A stretch of 64,000 nt of DNA, taken from Auanema rhodensis (Eukaryota > Nematoda > Chromadorea > Rhabditida > Rhabditidae). Position numbers and translations under genes: made by a program. The DNA lies in the NCBI GenBank assembly GCA_964057225.1, contig OZ059895.1, forward strand, positions 6,076,001-6,140,000. Direction: 5' to 3'. Under the pieces are notes generated by a model. That model made no database searches, was not told where the DNA came from, and saw only the letters and a list, made by a program, of their open reading frames with translations. Numbering within the stretch: position 1 is the first letter of the stretch; every line of letters starts with the position of its first letter. Positions 1-11,330 of the stretch are shown here, piece by piece.

Positions 1-2702
1 AGCTCTTAAAATAAGTATTTGATTTTATAATAGATTCATGTCTAACTTTGATCCATAACTCCGACACTAACTAAGCACTTTAAAACTCCATGAATAAGTT
101 CGAGAACCCATTGTCGATGTTCTCGGTGGACACTGGTGAAAACTTGAATGAACGGACGAAGAATGTTGGTACAGCAGCGAACAGCGGCTAATCTAACAGG
201 AACAGAATCCGCCAAAAGATAACCCTACAGACAATATTTCATAAAAATATATTTCTTAATAAAAACCTCAGCTATATATTGCATACACATTTGTAAGGAG
301 TGCCGTTGGAACTTAAAACTACCAAATGTTTCTAAAGCCAACACTTTATCGTTTTCATCTTTGCCAGGCTGAAAAATAGGAACTAAGATAATCTAAGGCA
401 GTTAGTATTGTAATACCTCAACAGTGATCACTGTCGACGGTAAAATTGGTTTACGGGGAGGATCAATTTTAGCAGGTAATGTTTGTCCTGAACATACTAT
501 ATATACATACGACATCATATAAATGTTAACCTGTTAAAGTTTTGTATAAAACTTTCATTAAACCATCTTGAACATCAACAATCAATGCTGGAATATTACT
601 AGTAATTTCGTGAAGAAGTCCAGTTAATCCTTGTGATAAGGGTAATTTAAGTAAATTATCAAGAATAGCTTTAATTTCGTTAGATGCGTCAGCTTTATAG
701 GCTCGAACATATAACTTGAGGTAGGTAAAGACTTGGACATCGACATATTTTCTGGAACATAACATTTGAAAATTAGAAGTAATTCAGTTACAAACTTTTG
801 TGACCCGCTATAAATTATATCATGGCATTTGGTTGTGATTTTCTTCGCCTTTGTAGCAAACTTGTCAGGCTGCTGTAGAATGATGAGACCTAATGATATG
901 AGCGCTTTGGACAAATGACTTCTTTCCCACCTTTAAAAATGCATTATTAAATACATACATGTTGAAAAAAATAATATTACATAGTTTGCATTTGAGTGAA
1001 AAAATGCATTCTCTGTTCAACTAAACAACAATTTTCGAACGCCGATAATCGAGGGAGAAGCTCAAGCAAAACGGACTGCAAGAATTCAGATTCATATATA
1101 TTCAGCAAGGACTTCACAATTTTACCTGGACATGAACATTATTAGATTTTTCTATTCCAGAAATAGCTCGCACGATCTAATAATATTTACAATTACTAAT
1201 TGTTATATATATATTCATTTACCTTAGTAAAGTTTTCTCTAACCAAACCTTTGGCAGTGGTACTCTCTACAGTAACAGAAAATCTTGAAACAAAATATTT
1301 TTTATTGTTTTAGAACAGGCGCCTACCTAGGTTCAGTTAGCCATTCAATAGGATCTTCAATAGAAGATGCTTTACGTTTACTACCTTTAGCTTCTAAATG
1401 AGTCTTTTCAAAATTAGCATCAGCAATACGGAGAAGCTCATTCAATACCTGAACGAAATATTCTTAACCGTTGCAAACAACATTAAATATTATATGTTTA
1501 ATGAATTAATTTCGAAAAAATGTATAATTCATACCAGAAGCATGGAATGAGACCTTTCATCTACAGGAAAGGAATGATGATCGGAGCTTTCATAAGAAGC
1601 AAATGCTTCTTTAATGCACATCTGACAAAGCACTTCATTATTTATATGTAAATTATAAAACTTGCCTGGTACCATTCAGTTTTTTGCTTAGCTTCTCTCT
1701 GAGATGTTATAGTTAAAGCTGCATGGAGCGCTTCTGTAGCCTGGATTCTAATATTGTGCTATAACGGGAAATAAGATTAAACAAACAGAGCAAACGGATA
1801 AACCTTAGGATCACGGATAACAGCGAAAATATTGCGGAAAAAAACATTAGCACGTGAAAAGAAAGAAGTAGATGTGAACATCGCCAACTCTCGAGCTAAT
1901 AAAACAGCGGCTAATCTTCTTATAGAATTCCCACTTGATTCCTATAGACAATTGCTTGTTTTAACTTTACTCTGCTTTAGATACCTGTAACCATTCTAAA
2001 CATTGATCTAAACACTTTTCCACTAAATCGGCAGAATGCGCTTTGGAAGTCTACAATAATTTTTTTAATTTGTCACACATCAGACATGTAATTTACTTGA
2101 ATAAGAAATACAAGAGCTCGAGCAGCTAAATCCATCGTAGCTTCATCATTTTTTGGAAATGTTATAGCCTTAATTGAAAAAAGGATGTTTGTAAACACTA
2201 TTTGAATATCTTACTCTTAACAAAAAATTAGCATACCATACTATGCGTTGGCTTCTAACATTAATTTCTCCCAAACAGACTGAAGCCAAATACATAAGAA
2301 ATAATTTACTATTTAATAATTACCAATAAGATATATTCCAACTTTTCTTTTATCTAAATCGTCAGAATAAATGCTCTCATGAATAACGCTCTGGAATATA
2401 TTAATAACAGAGAAAAACGTATAAGTGTAATGCCTGATCAGTTTTGCAATCCAAGAATCCTACAAATTCTTCAACAAATTGTGATTCCTCATTTCGAAGA
2501 GAAATCGTGACATACCTATAGTATTGCGATAAAACTATTTCAATACTTCAGATAAAACAGACCTATACAATTCATTAGCTGTTCGCTCCCTTTCTGATGG
2601 CTTGCTGAGGTCAGCTAAAAACTGAGCAGCTTCCGAACGGGCAGATGTATGGTCACGATCTCTGGATTTCGGCTTCGCAGCTCCAGTTTCAAAATCAGCC
2701 AT
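1..2702 (-). CDS. let-363: TOR serine/threonine kinase, N-terminal HEAT-repeat part (partial)
   Basis: This is the start of the TOR (target of rapamycin) kinase, scaffold and catalytic subunit of TORC1/TORC2, which couples nutrients to growth. Only the N-terminal helical-repeat region is in the window; FAT, FRB and kinase domains would lie beyond base 1. The protein begins with the ATG at 2700-2702 (MADFETGAAKPKSRDRD). Spliced exons follow human mTOR in order: a stretch aligned with LKSRNEETRAKAAKEL, then LASVCLGEINVRSQRIV (mTOR LASLIGVEGGNATRIGR), RRLAAVLLARELA (mTOR RRHAAVLVLRELA), SFFSRANVFFRNIFAVIRDP (mTOR FFFQQVQPFFDNIFVAVWDP), and IPALIVDVQDGLMKVL near 550-600 (mTOR IPQLKKDIQDGLLKML). 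Roughly a dozen short introns interrupt it. The spacing and order of these matches make another HEAT protein unlikely; exact exon edges are by eye. Confidence 0.88.
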
Positions 2703-3291
2703 TTTTTAATGTCATGTGAACTTAAAGGAGAAATAAGTTTTTTTTCATGATGAACATTTGGAACACGGAAGAATAGATCAATAAGTAGCAAGGTCTGACT
2801 TCCAATTGCAGTCACTTTTCAAAAATTAAACGAAATTGAAAGAAGAAGAGAGAAAAATGAAAGTTTAGACTGAAATATGACAGAATATATATTTTAATAT
2901 ACTGAGTTTGTATACTCACAGGAAAATTCTTGTTAATGAACGAATAGATTGATTTGAAATAAAGATATTCAAATTATTTTAGGGACAGGAGTCGTCATAA
3001 AGTAACTGCTATAACAAATAATCTTCCTTACTTTCTCAGGCATTTAGATTCATATTTCCAGGAATCTATTGGAATATTTTACTCGAATCATTGGAGCTAT
3101 GCCTGAAGAAGGAATTGATAAAGATTTGACGCACTATCACGTACAAGACTACTTGGCAAGAACGTAAAAAATTTAAATTCTCTTCAAGTCACTTATGAGC
3201 AACCTGCTTTGAGAAATTAATTTAAAAAACTAAACTATCTTCTGAATTTGCTGTTATATTACCGTTTGAATGATAGGTCATAGATTACTGA
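2703..3291. other. Divergent intergenic region between TOR and the SNM1-like gene
   Basis: AT-rich, with no convincing exon of its own. It holds the 5' flank of TOR (-) and of the SNM1-like gene (+). An open stretch at 3099-3165 beginning with ATG (MPEEGIDKDLTHYH...) follows an acceptor-like TTTCCAG. It could be an upstream coding exon of the SNM1-like gene, joined in frame if the donor is GTACAA at about 3139. I could not decide, so that gene is started at 3292. Confidence 0.4.
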
Positions 3292-3613
3292 TATGAGCGT
3301 CGACGGATCCTGTAGGATGCCAAAATATCCTATTCAACAATGCTCAAAAATTATCCTTCGTGATAAACATGGTAATAATCTGATTTCCGTTGACTATTTC
3401 AAGTAAGGCTTAAAATAAAATAAGCTATTAAATTTTGTATTTTAGAAATAAAAATAATGCCAAATATCAATTTTTAACCCATGCACATCAAATTGAAAAT
3501 ATATCGGTTTGCTTCATCAATCAAAGACCTAGAAAATATAATTATTTCAGCATACTTGGATTAAACCTATACATTGTTCTAAAGAAACTGCATTAATTTT
3601 ACCGCGATTAACT

Positions 3614-3644
<31 letters not shown>

Positions 3645-6391
3645 ATCAATCAAATCATTTGTCTTGTTTTTTTAGAAGATCGGAAAGCACTGGAGTGAAA
3701 TCTCGATTCCTAAGACCTATCGATAATGGACATACAGTTACTTTAGAAAATAATTTAAGGGTATGGAATTAGAGCATAATTACAATATTTATTTTCTTTT
3801 AGGTTACTTGTTTTGATGCAAATCATTGTTATGGGTCGGCAATGTTTTTATTCGAGGGTAAATAAAATACGTTTTCGGAACTTCTGAAACATGTTGCGGT
3901 TTCAGGCTCGTTATTGGAGTTTAGTCCAGTTCTCTGCACTGGACATTTTAAAGCCGATGACCGTTTCATGGAGAGATTCAATCTAATTGCCCAGTATGAG
4001 CGCTTAAGAACTGTGGGTTACTTTTTTTGTTGTTTACTTATTTCATTGCTTTTAGACCAAAATTCATACAATTTATTTTGATAATCTGCAAATCTCTGAT
4101 GAGAGCTTTTTGAATAGAGATGAACTAATTGAAAGGTTATTGTAAATATTCAATATGCCATAATACTTAAGTACTTAACAGATTGAAAAATTTTATGCTC
4201 TCTAAACCTGCAGCTAATATTATTCTACCTATTTTTAATTTGGGGCGTGAGGAAATTTTGGAAGTTGTTTCTGAGGAAGTTGGGGTACGTTTACAACCGT
4301 TTCAAGTAATACAGTGTATCAACACAGGAATCAATTGAGTTATTTGACGCTAGATTTAGCCTTTACCAGAGCCGCTGTGCCTATGACACAGTCCTCGGTT
4401 CTTTTGTCGAACCATCATCTAATTCTACTAGAATTCGTACTATACCTCGAGATACTAGGTAATGCATATCCATCTTATTTCGGCAATGTTCATTTTCCAG
4501 TGCTCTCTCAGAACTACTCATGAATTCATCCATGCAAGATTATTATGTTATTGATATTTATAAATCAAATCTCTTTGCAAGGTTTGAAGTATACAGTAAG
4601 TATTATTTCATTGTTTTCATATTTCAAGCGTCGTTCCGGAACATTTATTTTACCAATTAAACTATACTGATCATTCTAAACGATCCGAAATTTTTAATTT
4701 CTTCAAGAGGTTTTTCACTTTTAATTTTTATTCAAATTTATACTATTTAGAATCACTGTACAGCATTTGGTGCCTATATCAAAGCCTCTTGAAGAAGAAG
4801 AGGCCACCTTCTTGCGTCAAACTCAAATAAGGTAATTTTAATTTTGTATTCAATTTTATATTGATTATTGTCAGAGCGATAGAAAAAAAAGTGCCAGCCC
4901 CTGTTACGCGAGTTATTTCAGTAAAGGTATGGGGATATAATCATGTTAAATTATATTTAAATACATTGTTAGGAGATATCAAACCAAATATCAATGAAAT
5001 CAGAAGTTAATAAGGCACTAAATAGCACAACGATCGCTGCTAACAATTTAGATACTAATCGTTTAAAACATAGTACTAATGAATTAGGAAAAAGCATTCC
5101 ATGTCAAAGTCGGAATATTCATGTAAATGATTTTAATGGGAGTGCTAAGGGTATGTTTTCTTTAGAAATAGTTTCTAAAAGAAATATTGAATCTAATTAT
5201 TCAGAAGATAAAAGTATAACTTTGGAGACAAAACCAGCATCATCAGATGTTACTAGCTCAACTACTCATGGAAGCTCTTCAAGTTCAGACAACGAACCTG
5301 AGGCTGGAAATTCTGGCAATGAAAAGTCTCCCACCCAATCTAAAATCGTTGATGAGATATCAACAAGTGATCAAACTATAATTAATGATTTATTATTAAA
5401 TATAGTAACAGAAACTTCTCAAAGTATCATAGAGGAATCTCAGCAAAATCATATTTCAAACAACAGTCAGCTGTCAGTAACTATTGAGGTTATGAATGTA
5501 GTAGACTCAGTACCCTGTACTACACAACCTACAAGTAATCGTGTTGGTTCTGACCCAAGGACAAGGAAGCCTCCGACTGTTTGCAACATCAGCAAGCCCA
5601 AATGTTCCTCTGATGCATCAGAATTAACGGACCTAAACACTCAAGACACTCAGCTTGATACCTCTTCTACACAACAGTGCGTTGGAGAAGTGGAGACTCA
5701 TACTGGAACTGTGAAAGCAGTTTCCCAAATTGAGGAAAATCATCCAAATATGGATTCTGCTAATTATGGAGAAGAAGAAGTACAATCTCAACTTCCACAA
5801 AAAGATCAAAACAGTTCTGGAGAAATTATGTTTTCGCAAGAAAGTCTTGGACGGGATTCTTTTCCCCGTGACTCGAACAATCGGGAGCTGTGTTCTATGC
5901 TTATAGAACAACTTGAAAGTGAAGATAGTGTGCCTACACACATTGAAGAAAACATTCAACCCAACAACGATAACGATCATCCACCCAGTAAAAAGTGTAG
6001 ACCAGATAAAAACCAAGAGGTATGTTTTCCGTTTCTCATTTAATCTCAATTTAATTTAATATTCTTAAGATAAGTATTGAGAAACTAACTGATAATAATT
6101 ACAAAACGCTTCCCGTTAGTGAGGATTCTTCTTCCGTTAACCAGTTGAATACTTCTAATGAGGTACAGGCTCCTAACCATTGTGTCCATAATGTTCGTAA
6201 TAACAGGTTAGTTTTTATTTGCATTTTTTTGATAAAAATTTAACGTATGTCTTAGAATTTGTATTTCGTGTGTTCTACCTGAGGAAGAGTTCACAAATAT
6301 AAATGCCGATGGCATTGATCTCTCTGCCGAAGTTCCAAAACTAATTTGTTTGCCTCGGAGAAATAGGCGACCAGATGCTAGCTTTATCTAA
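3292..6391 (+). CDS. SNM1/Artemis-like beta-CASP protein with degenerate metal-site motifs
   Basis: The first half has the layout of the SNM1/Artemis/DCLRE1 metallo-beta-lactamase-beta-CASP nucleases, which trim DNA ends and repair interstrand crosslinks. Landmarks in order: YQFLTHAHQIENIS (family YFLTHFHSDHYAGL), FDANHCYGSAMFLFEG (family LDANHCPGAVMILF), LCTGHFKADDRFMER (family LHTGDFRADPSMER), HTIYFDNLQISDESF (family HMLYLDTTYCSP), NIILPIFNLGREEILEVVSEEVG, and YTDHSKRSEIFNFFKR (family YSEHSSYLEMKRFV). The second half is a Ser/Thr-rich, probably disordered tail, mostly one long exon from about 4970 to 6018, ending RRPDASFI. The HxHxDH motif reads HAHQIE and TGDFR reads TGHFK, so several metal ligands are missing. 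The histidines of ANHC and YTDHS remain. I infer a non-nuclease scaffold or a strongly altered enzyme. The start is the ATG just after an ATAG acceptor; an upstream exon is possible. Confidence 0.7.
3616..3643. repeat. (TA)n microsatellite in an intron
   Basis: A run of alternating TA lies inside an intron of the SNM1-like gene, right after the donor site. Likely length-polymorphic; no function inferred. Confidence 0.9.
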
Positions 6392-6813
6392 TGTCTGTTC
6401 ATTATTTTTTCTAATTTACTTATTTGCAATATTCGTTGAACGAATCTCAGTGCTCTGTTATGCTTTATTATTTTTTCTCAATGAAGATTTTCCTTCCAAA
6501 CTTTTTTTTTGAAAAAAATACTTGACAACTAAAACTTAGAACTTTATATATCATGTATCACAATATATTCATATAGTAAGTCTTCAACCTCATTTGTTTT
6601 CATTTCGAAAAGAATACTTTAATTTATATTGGCTTGTAGAGAGATAACTATTTACAGTGTAGAATGGACTTGCAAGTAAGTACACAGACTTGTTTGCCAA
6701 AAGACGTCTCGGGTCAGTGTGCGTAGAGAAGTTCCGCCATTCCTCCATCCAACAAAGCTCAAAACTGCCCTATTGCCTTAGTAGTTTAAATATTTCATTT
6801 TTATTCCTGAATA
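6392..6813. other. Intergenic region, no gene seen
   Basis: AT-rich 3' flank of the SNM1-like gene and 5' flank of the epoxide-hydrolase-like gene. A somewhat GC-richer patch at about 6695-6770 has no open frame worth calling and I recognise no RNA gene in it. Confidence 0.5.
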
Positions 6814-8586
6814 ATGATATCTAAGAAATATTTATTACTATTAGCTATTAGCCCCTTAATATTCACTTATTGGTTGTCTTCCCCTGAAAAAATTATTAGT
6901 GATAAAAAAGTGGTAAGCTATCAGTACTATTATGTTTTTATCTAAATATTAAAGTTTTCAGAAAAGTTTTAATAGTGGCTTAGTGAATACGGAATCATTT
7001 AAGATAGATATACCAACTGAGAAGTAAGCTTTATTGAGATAATTAAGGCCAACATTCTGGAATTTAGAATAGACAATTTCAAAAAGGAGATAGATGATTG
7101 GAAAACTTCGCAAACTTCCAATAGCCAAAGCCAGTTCTTCAATAATCTCACTGATGTAATATTAGCATTTGATTGGAAATCTCATCAACATTTTCTAAAT
7201 ACATTCAAACATTACAGGTTAAATTCTGTTAGTTTTTAAAATAAAAAAACTTAATTTACAGAATGAAAATTAATGATATAGATATTCATTTTGTTCGATC
7301 TAATATCCCTCCAACAAAAAATGTTAGAGTAGTACCTTTGGTTCTTCTTCATGGGTTTCCAGGAGCTTTTTGGGATTATTATAAGGTATTACTAAGCAAA
7401 TAGACTTGATATTCGTTTTCTACATATATAGATAATTCCTACATTGTCAAATCCATCTAGACATGGGTTTGACTTTGGTATTAGTAAACCTATCATATTC
7501 GATGTTATTGTGCCAAGTTTACCAGGTTTTCTATTCTCCTCTTTAACTCATGAACAAGGTTTGTCTAGCTAAAAGCTAAAACTTGTCAAACGAATGTTTT
7601 TAGCTGACGGTATGAACATCCATGTTATTGCCGGATTAATTCAAGAACTTCTGAAGCAACTAGATGTAAACGATTACATTATTCACGGATCTAACAGTTG
7701 TTTTATTGAAAACAAGAATAGGCCTAAGAATATATATTATAGAATTTGGAGGAGATCTAGCTGGTTTAATCGCATCTGTCTCTAAAAATGTAAAAGGAGT
7801 TCATATTGCTAATCCCTATATGGATGTGAATTACAATAAAAAAGTTAGTGAAAAGCAACTTGATAACACTTCTCACACAAAATGTTTTTGTGTATGTTTT
7901 GTTTTGCTGGAAAACATAAAATAAATTCAGGTGTGGATTTATTCAATCATTGATTGTTTCTTGAACAGTAATCGATGTGACAAACTGAACAGCGAAAAAA
8001 GATCCTTTGATGACATAACTGACGAATTTGGTATAACATATTTCAGAAAATATTATTATTGAAGATATTCTTGTTAATTGTTTTTAGTTTATGAGCTGGC
8101 AGAATCACCTATTAAGACAGCTAACTATCTTATGGATGCTTGGCGTAATAGCTTCAGTGGAGAAGTTACAGTTAACGAAGACAACGAGAAACTTTTAAGA
8201 AAAAAAGAGCTGAATGAGTTATTCACCTATGATGAACTAGCTACTGCTATATATCTGTATTGGGTAACAGATTCTTTACCAACTGCGGTCAAAGTTATGA
8301 AGAATAGTTATGGAGAATCAGATCCAAGGTTTAATACTTACTAGTTTTAAAAATTTTACGTATGAGTTATAGAGCACAAATTACTGAACAACCCGTAGGA
8401 GTTAGTCAATCTACTGATAGTCCCTGGGTATTCAATTCAGAATTATTACAACACAAGTTTTTCAATATCACCATATTGCAAGATAATGAAGATCGGCCAA
8501 TTAAGGGAGGTCTTTTCCATTATCTTCAAGATCCTCATAATTCAGTTGCACACATTTTCTCATTCGCGGAAACTATTTTCCAATAA
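6814..8586 (+). CDS. Microsomal epoxide-hydrolase-like protein, probably inactive
   Basis: Member of the alpha/beta-hydrolase group of EPHX1 and juvenile-hormone epoxide hydrolases. The N-terminus (MISKKYLLLLAISPLIFTYW) is a membrane anchor or signal, followed by an EHN-type helical region (residues DDWKTSQTSNSQ to FDWKSHQHFLNTFKHYRMK). Then come the oxyanion loop LLHGFPGAFWDYY, VIVPSLPGFLFSS, the nucleophile elbow FGGDLAGLIASV with its Asp present, a lid (ELFTYDELATAIYLYWVTDS), and the C-terminal strand IKGGLFHYLQDP. In active relatives this last motif is GGHFAAFEEP, the His being the catalytic base; here Leu sits at that position and the nearest His is two residues later. The elbow also has an insertion (HGSNKFGGD) that depends on a 46-base intron with a GTTGTT donor. 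An intron of only about 38 bases precedes the last exon. Family assignment is firm; loss of activity is inferred. Confidence 0.75.
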
Positions 8587-8780
8587 CATTTTCATTAATA
8601 TATGAATTCTTTCAATTATAGTTGTTTTCTTTATTTTAAGATAGAAACGGTATCGAAACACTTTACCAGAAAAGAAAAAAACAATAAGGAATTTGGAATT
8701 CACAGAAACATTTTCGAAATACAACAGAAGATTCACAGCAATCATATATCTAAGATCTTAAATAATTTATTTATAAATTT

Positions 8781-8927
8781 AAGAAGTTAAACTTCGAATT
8801 TCCAGACGGAGTTAAAACTTTTGGAATTATTCTTCCACGAGTGACAGAGCCGGAGCTTGATGATTTTAAGTCTAAACCTGTACAAAACACAAATACAGCA
8901 TGCATATATTTTAAACTAACTTGGTGA
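8781..8927 (+). other. Orphan open frame, possible stray exon
   Basis: After a TTTCCAG acceptor-like site the + strand reads DGVKTFGIILPRVTEPELDD and on to a TGA at 8925-8927. The residue mix looks protein-like and is unlike the surrounding AT-rich sequence. No donor in the upstream epoxide-hydrolase gene reaches it in frame, and it lies opposite the 3' flank of the ZHP gene. It may be an alternative last exon, a relic of a decayed gene, or chance. I do not recognise the family. Confidence 0.25.
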
Positions 8928-9075
8928 CACTGAACAGTAAGAGCTCAATTTATTACTTGGGGTAGATCTGTTATCGCCTGAAGCATTATTTTTTCTATTT
9001 TTTGAGTAACACATCATATCCATATAAGGATTTTCACTGAAACTTTGAGAATAACTATTTCTATCAAGCTAACAA

Positions 9076-10279
9076 TTACCCCTTTCGAGGAACAAGTAAA
9101 GGTGAAACAAGTGACTTGTTTGTTGTACCAGACCCAACACCCAGTAACTTGGGAGTTGACATTATCTGAAAAGAAAAAATGATGAAAACAAGTAATTTCT
9201 AGACACCAAACCTCTGTAGCTATAGTCGAGTTTGAACATGGACTTATAAAATTATTTGAAACATCGTGAGTGAAAGATGAGCTAGACGAATTACCAATAC
9301 TTCTATTCATAGAATTATCTTTAGCCTTAGATAATCAATACAAAAACATCATATTCTTTTGAGTACCTGCATCATAAACGATATACCAGTATTCCCAGGG
9401 GCAGCACTGTCGTCAAAAGCATCACTCAAAGTAAAACTTTCCCGTGAAACTGAATAATAAAATGTTCTTTCTTTCAATAAACTAAAAAAAAACCATCTGC
9501 AGATGCTGAAGCAAAAAGCTTTTCCAATTCAGCTCCAAATGTAGATTTATCTTCCTGACTTGAACGTCTTTCAATTTTTCTTAAGAAAAAGAAGTTCTTT
9601 GAAAATATGAGCAAAGTACTCACCGTACGGAGTACTTAGCATCAGAAATTTTTTTCTGATTTTGCTGAATTCTATTCAATGCCTCTTTCAGTTCATGTCG
9701 AGTAGAATCTAACCTAGCTCTGAGTTCTGCAATTGCCCTAAGCACAATTCATAAATATTCAAAAAAAATCCTTTTTACTTTTTATCTTCTTCCGACTCTA
9801 ATTCTTTTAATTTGATCTTTTTGTCATACTCTTCTTTCTAAGAAACGCGTTCTTCATATATAACATAAAATGACTCACTTGCTCCTTATAATGACCAAAT
9901 AAACTTTGAAAAAGCATTTGTTGAAATTCCAAAGTCTTTTTTAATTTTGAACAAAATTCATTACAAAGCTGTTTGGTGGGCTGAAAACAATAGATATGTA
10001 TATGTATAACCATATATAATCTCTAACTTTAAAAAGCTTTTGTGTACTTGAATCTAAACTTTTGTTAATTTCTTTAAAACCAGCCGGTTTTTTACATAGT
10101 ACACAACATAATTCTGGACCTTTTGTTATATCTAAATTTTAAATATCTTATATCAGAATCGATATAAAATATATACCAAAGCATTTTCCACATAATAAAT
10201 GATAGCAAGAAGTAATATAAAACTTAATTTCAGATGTTGGCCCTTTACAGCAAACGTTACAAAAAATAAAATCGGTCAT
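9076..10279 (-). CDS. zhp-like: ZHP/RNF212-family RING-finger protein (meiotic crossover regulator)
   Basis: Encodes a short N-terminal RING followed by a coiled coil and a Ser-rich tail, the layout of Zip3/RNF212/Vilya/ZHP proteins, SUMO/ubiquitin-ligase-like factors that act at the synaptonemal complex to select crossover sites. The start is the ATG at 10277-10279 (MTDFIFCNVCC). The RING reads FCNVCC...YITSCYHLLCGKCF...CCVLCKKP. The coiled coil covers SKLKKTLEFQQMLFQ to LESEEDKKAIAELRARLDS and RHELKEALNRIQQNQKKISD. The tail has repeated Ser (NSSSSSFTHD) and ends VSPLLVPRKG at the TAA 9076-9078. About eight introns of 40-60 bases. The RING starting within five residues of the N-terminus separates it from TRIM proteins. 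Which of the nematode paralogues (zhp-1 to zhp-4) it matches cannot be told by eye. Confidence 0.75.
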
Positions 10280-10467
10280 TATTAATTTAATACCTAAATC
10301 TTACAAATAATGTAACAAATAATATTAACATCTCTTACGTCACGGTATGTTCTCACGAATGCTTGACTTGTTCTCTTGAAGATTTGACTTCAAGCTCATT
10401 TAAAGGGCGGTCTTAGCATATTTTTGAAAATTATAAAATTAAAAAAAAAAAAAAAAATTAAACCCAG

Positions 10468-10650
10468 AATGAAGTGAACATTCTGTTTGCCAAGTTCATA
10501 TCTTCTGCTTATTTGCCTGTTAATTGTCTGGATAATAATGTTTTGAAAGAGTTAGTTAAAAAACTAAATCCTGCTTATTCGGTACCATCAAGGACAACAG
10601 CGATGAGCGTCGTGAAACAAATTTCAAAAGTTATTTATAAACTATTTTTT
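10468..10650 (+). mobile_element. hAT/ZBED transposase-like fragment
   Basis: The + strand frame reads FAKFISSAYLPVNCLDNNVL, then KELVKKLNPAYSVPSRTT and AMSVVKQIS. This is the segment that follows the BED zinc finger in hAT-superfamily transposases and their ZBED relatives, whose usual form is a ...LP...VE...F..LL..L.P.Y..PSR.T pattern. It is directly preceded by a run of 17 A at 10441-10457 and ends in AT-rich sequence. No BED finger upstream, no catalytic DDE part and no RW dimerisation block downstream are recognisable, and I saw no terminal inverted repeats. It is therefore most likely a dead remnant, though an exon of a domesticated gene cannot be excluded. Confidence 0.65.
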
Positions 10651-11330
10651 TCTTTTTTTTCATGAATTAATATGTTGCAGATATTGTTAATACTAACCAA
10701 CTTGGTTAGTTTTTTATCTTCTTTGGAACAGTATATTGTATTGATATGTTGTAACTCCTTAGTTATCTGCTTGTTGGCTGTGAAACAATTGATAATGAGA
10801 GTCAAAAACAGAAAAACTTCGTATGGGATGTATCTCGGAACCTAACTCTCTCCAAATTTGATGAGCAATATGATAGCTTGCGTGACTGATGGAGCTTTTG
10901 GATCTGATTGTGCAAGCCGTGCTCAATAAAAACCCTTTTTGAAAATGGCATACTTTTTGTCATTTTAAAATAATAATGAGTTTCTTTATAGCATGCAGTT
11001 TATGATATTTATATGACAATATGTTAATTTGAAAATTCAAATAGGCTACGTCAGTTAGAACGTTCCTTTTGATTTCCATTTTGAACGGTTTAAAAACTAG
11101 TTATGCTTCATTATTTCCTCCCACATGCAGAACAGTCGGTTGTATATTTTGAATATTTCTTACTCATTTCATGTCGCTGTGGTAGTCACATAACAAAAAG
11201 ATTAATTTTTATATATTTATTATTTTACCGGGTTGTCCCGTCATTCATAATCATAAAAATTTGAGTTATTTTATTATTACTGTTTTTAGAAACAGAAAAT
11301 TTACAAGCAAGTAGGTGACTTTAAATTCCG
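10651..11330. other. Intergenic region, no gene seen
   Basis: AT-rich sequence between the hAT fragment and the 3' end of the Ras-association gene. Stops interrupt all frames at short distance. It may hold further unrecognisable transposon debris. Confidence 0.45.

Noticed and set aside
5633-6049. 138-codon - strand frame opposite the SNM1-like tail
   Set aside because: Shadow of the long + strand exon; it has no splice context or family match.
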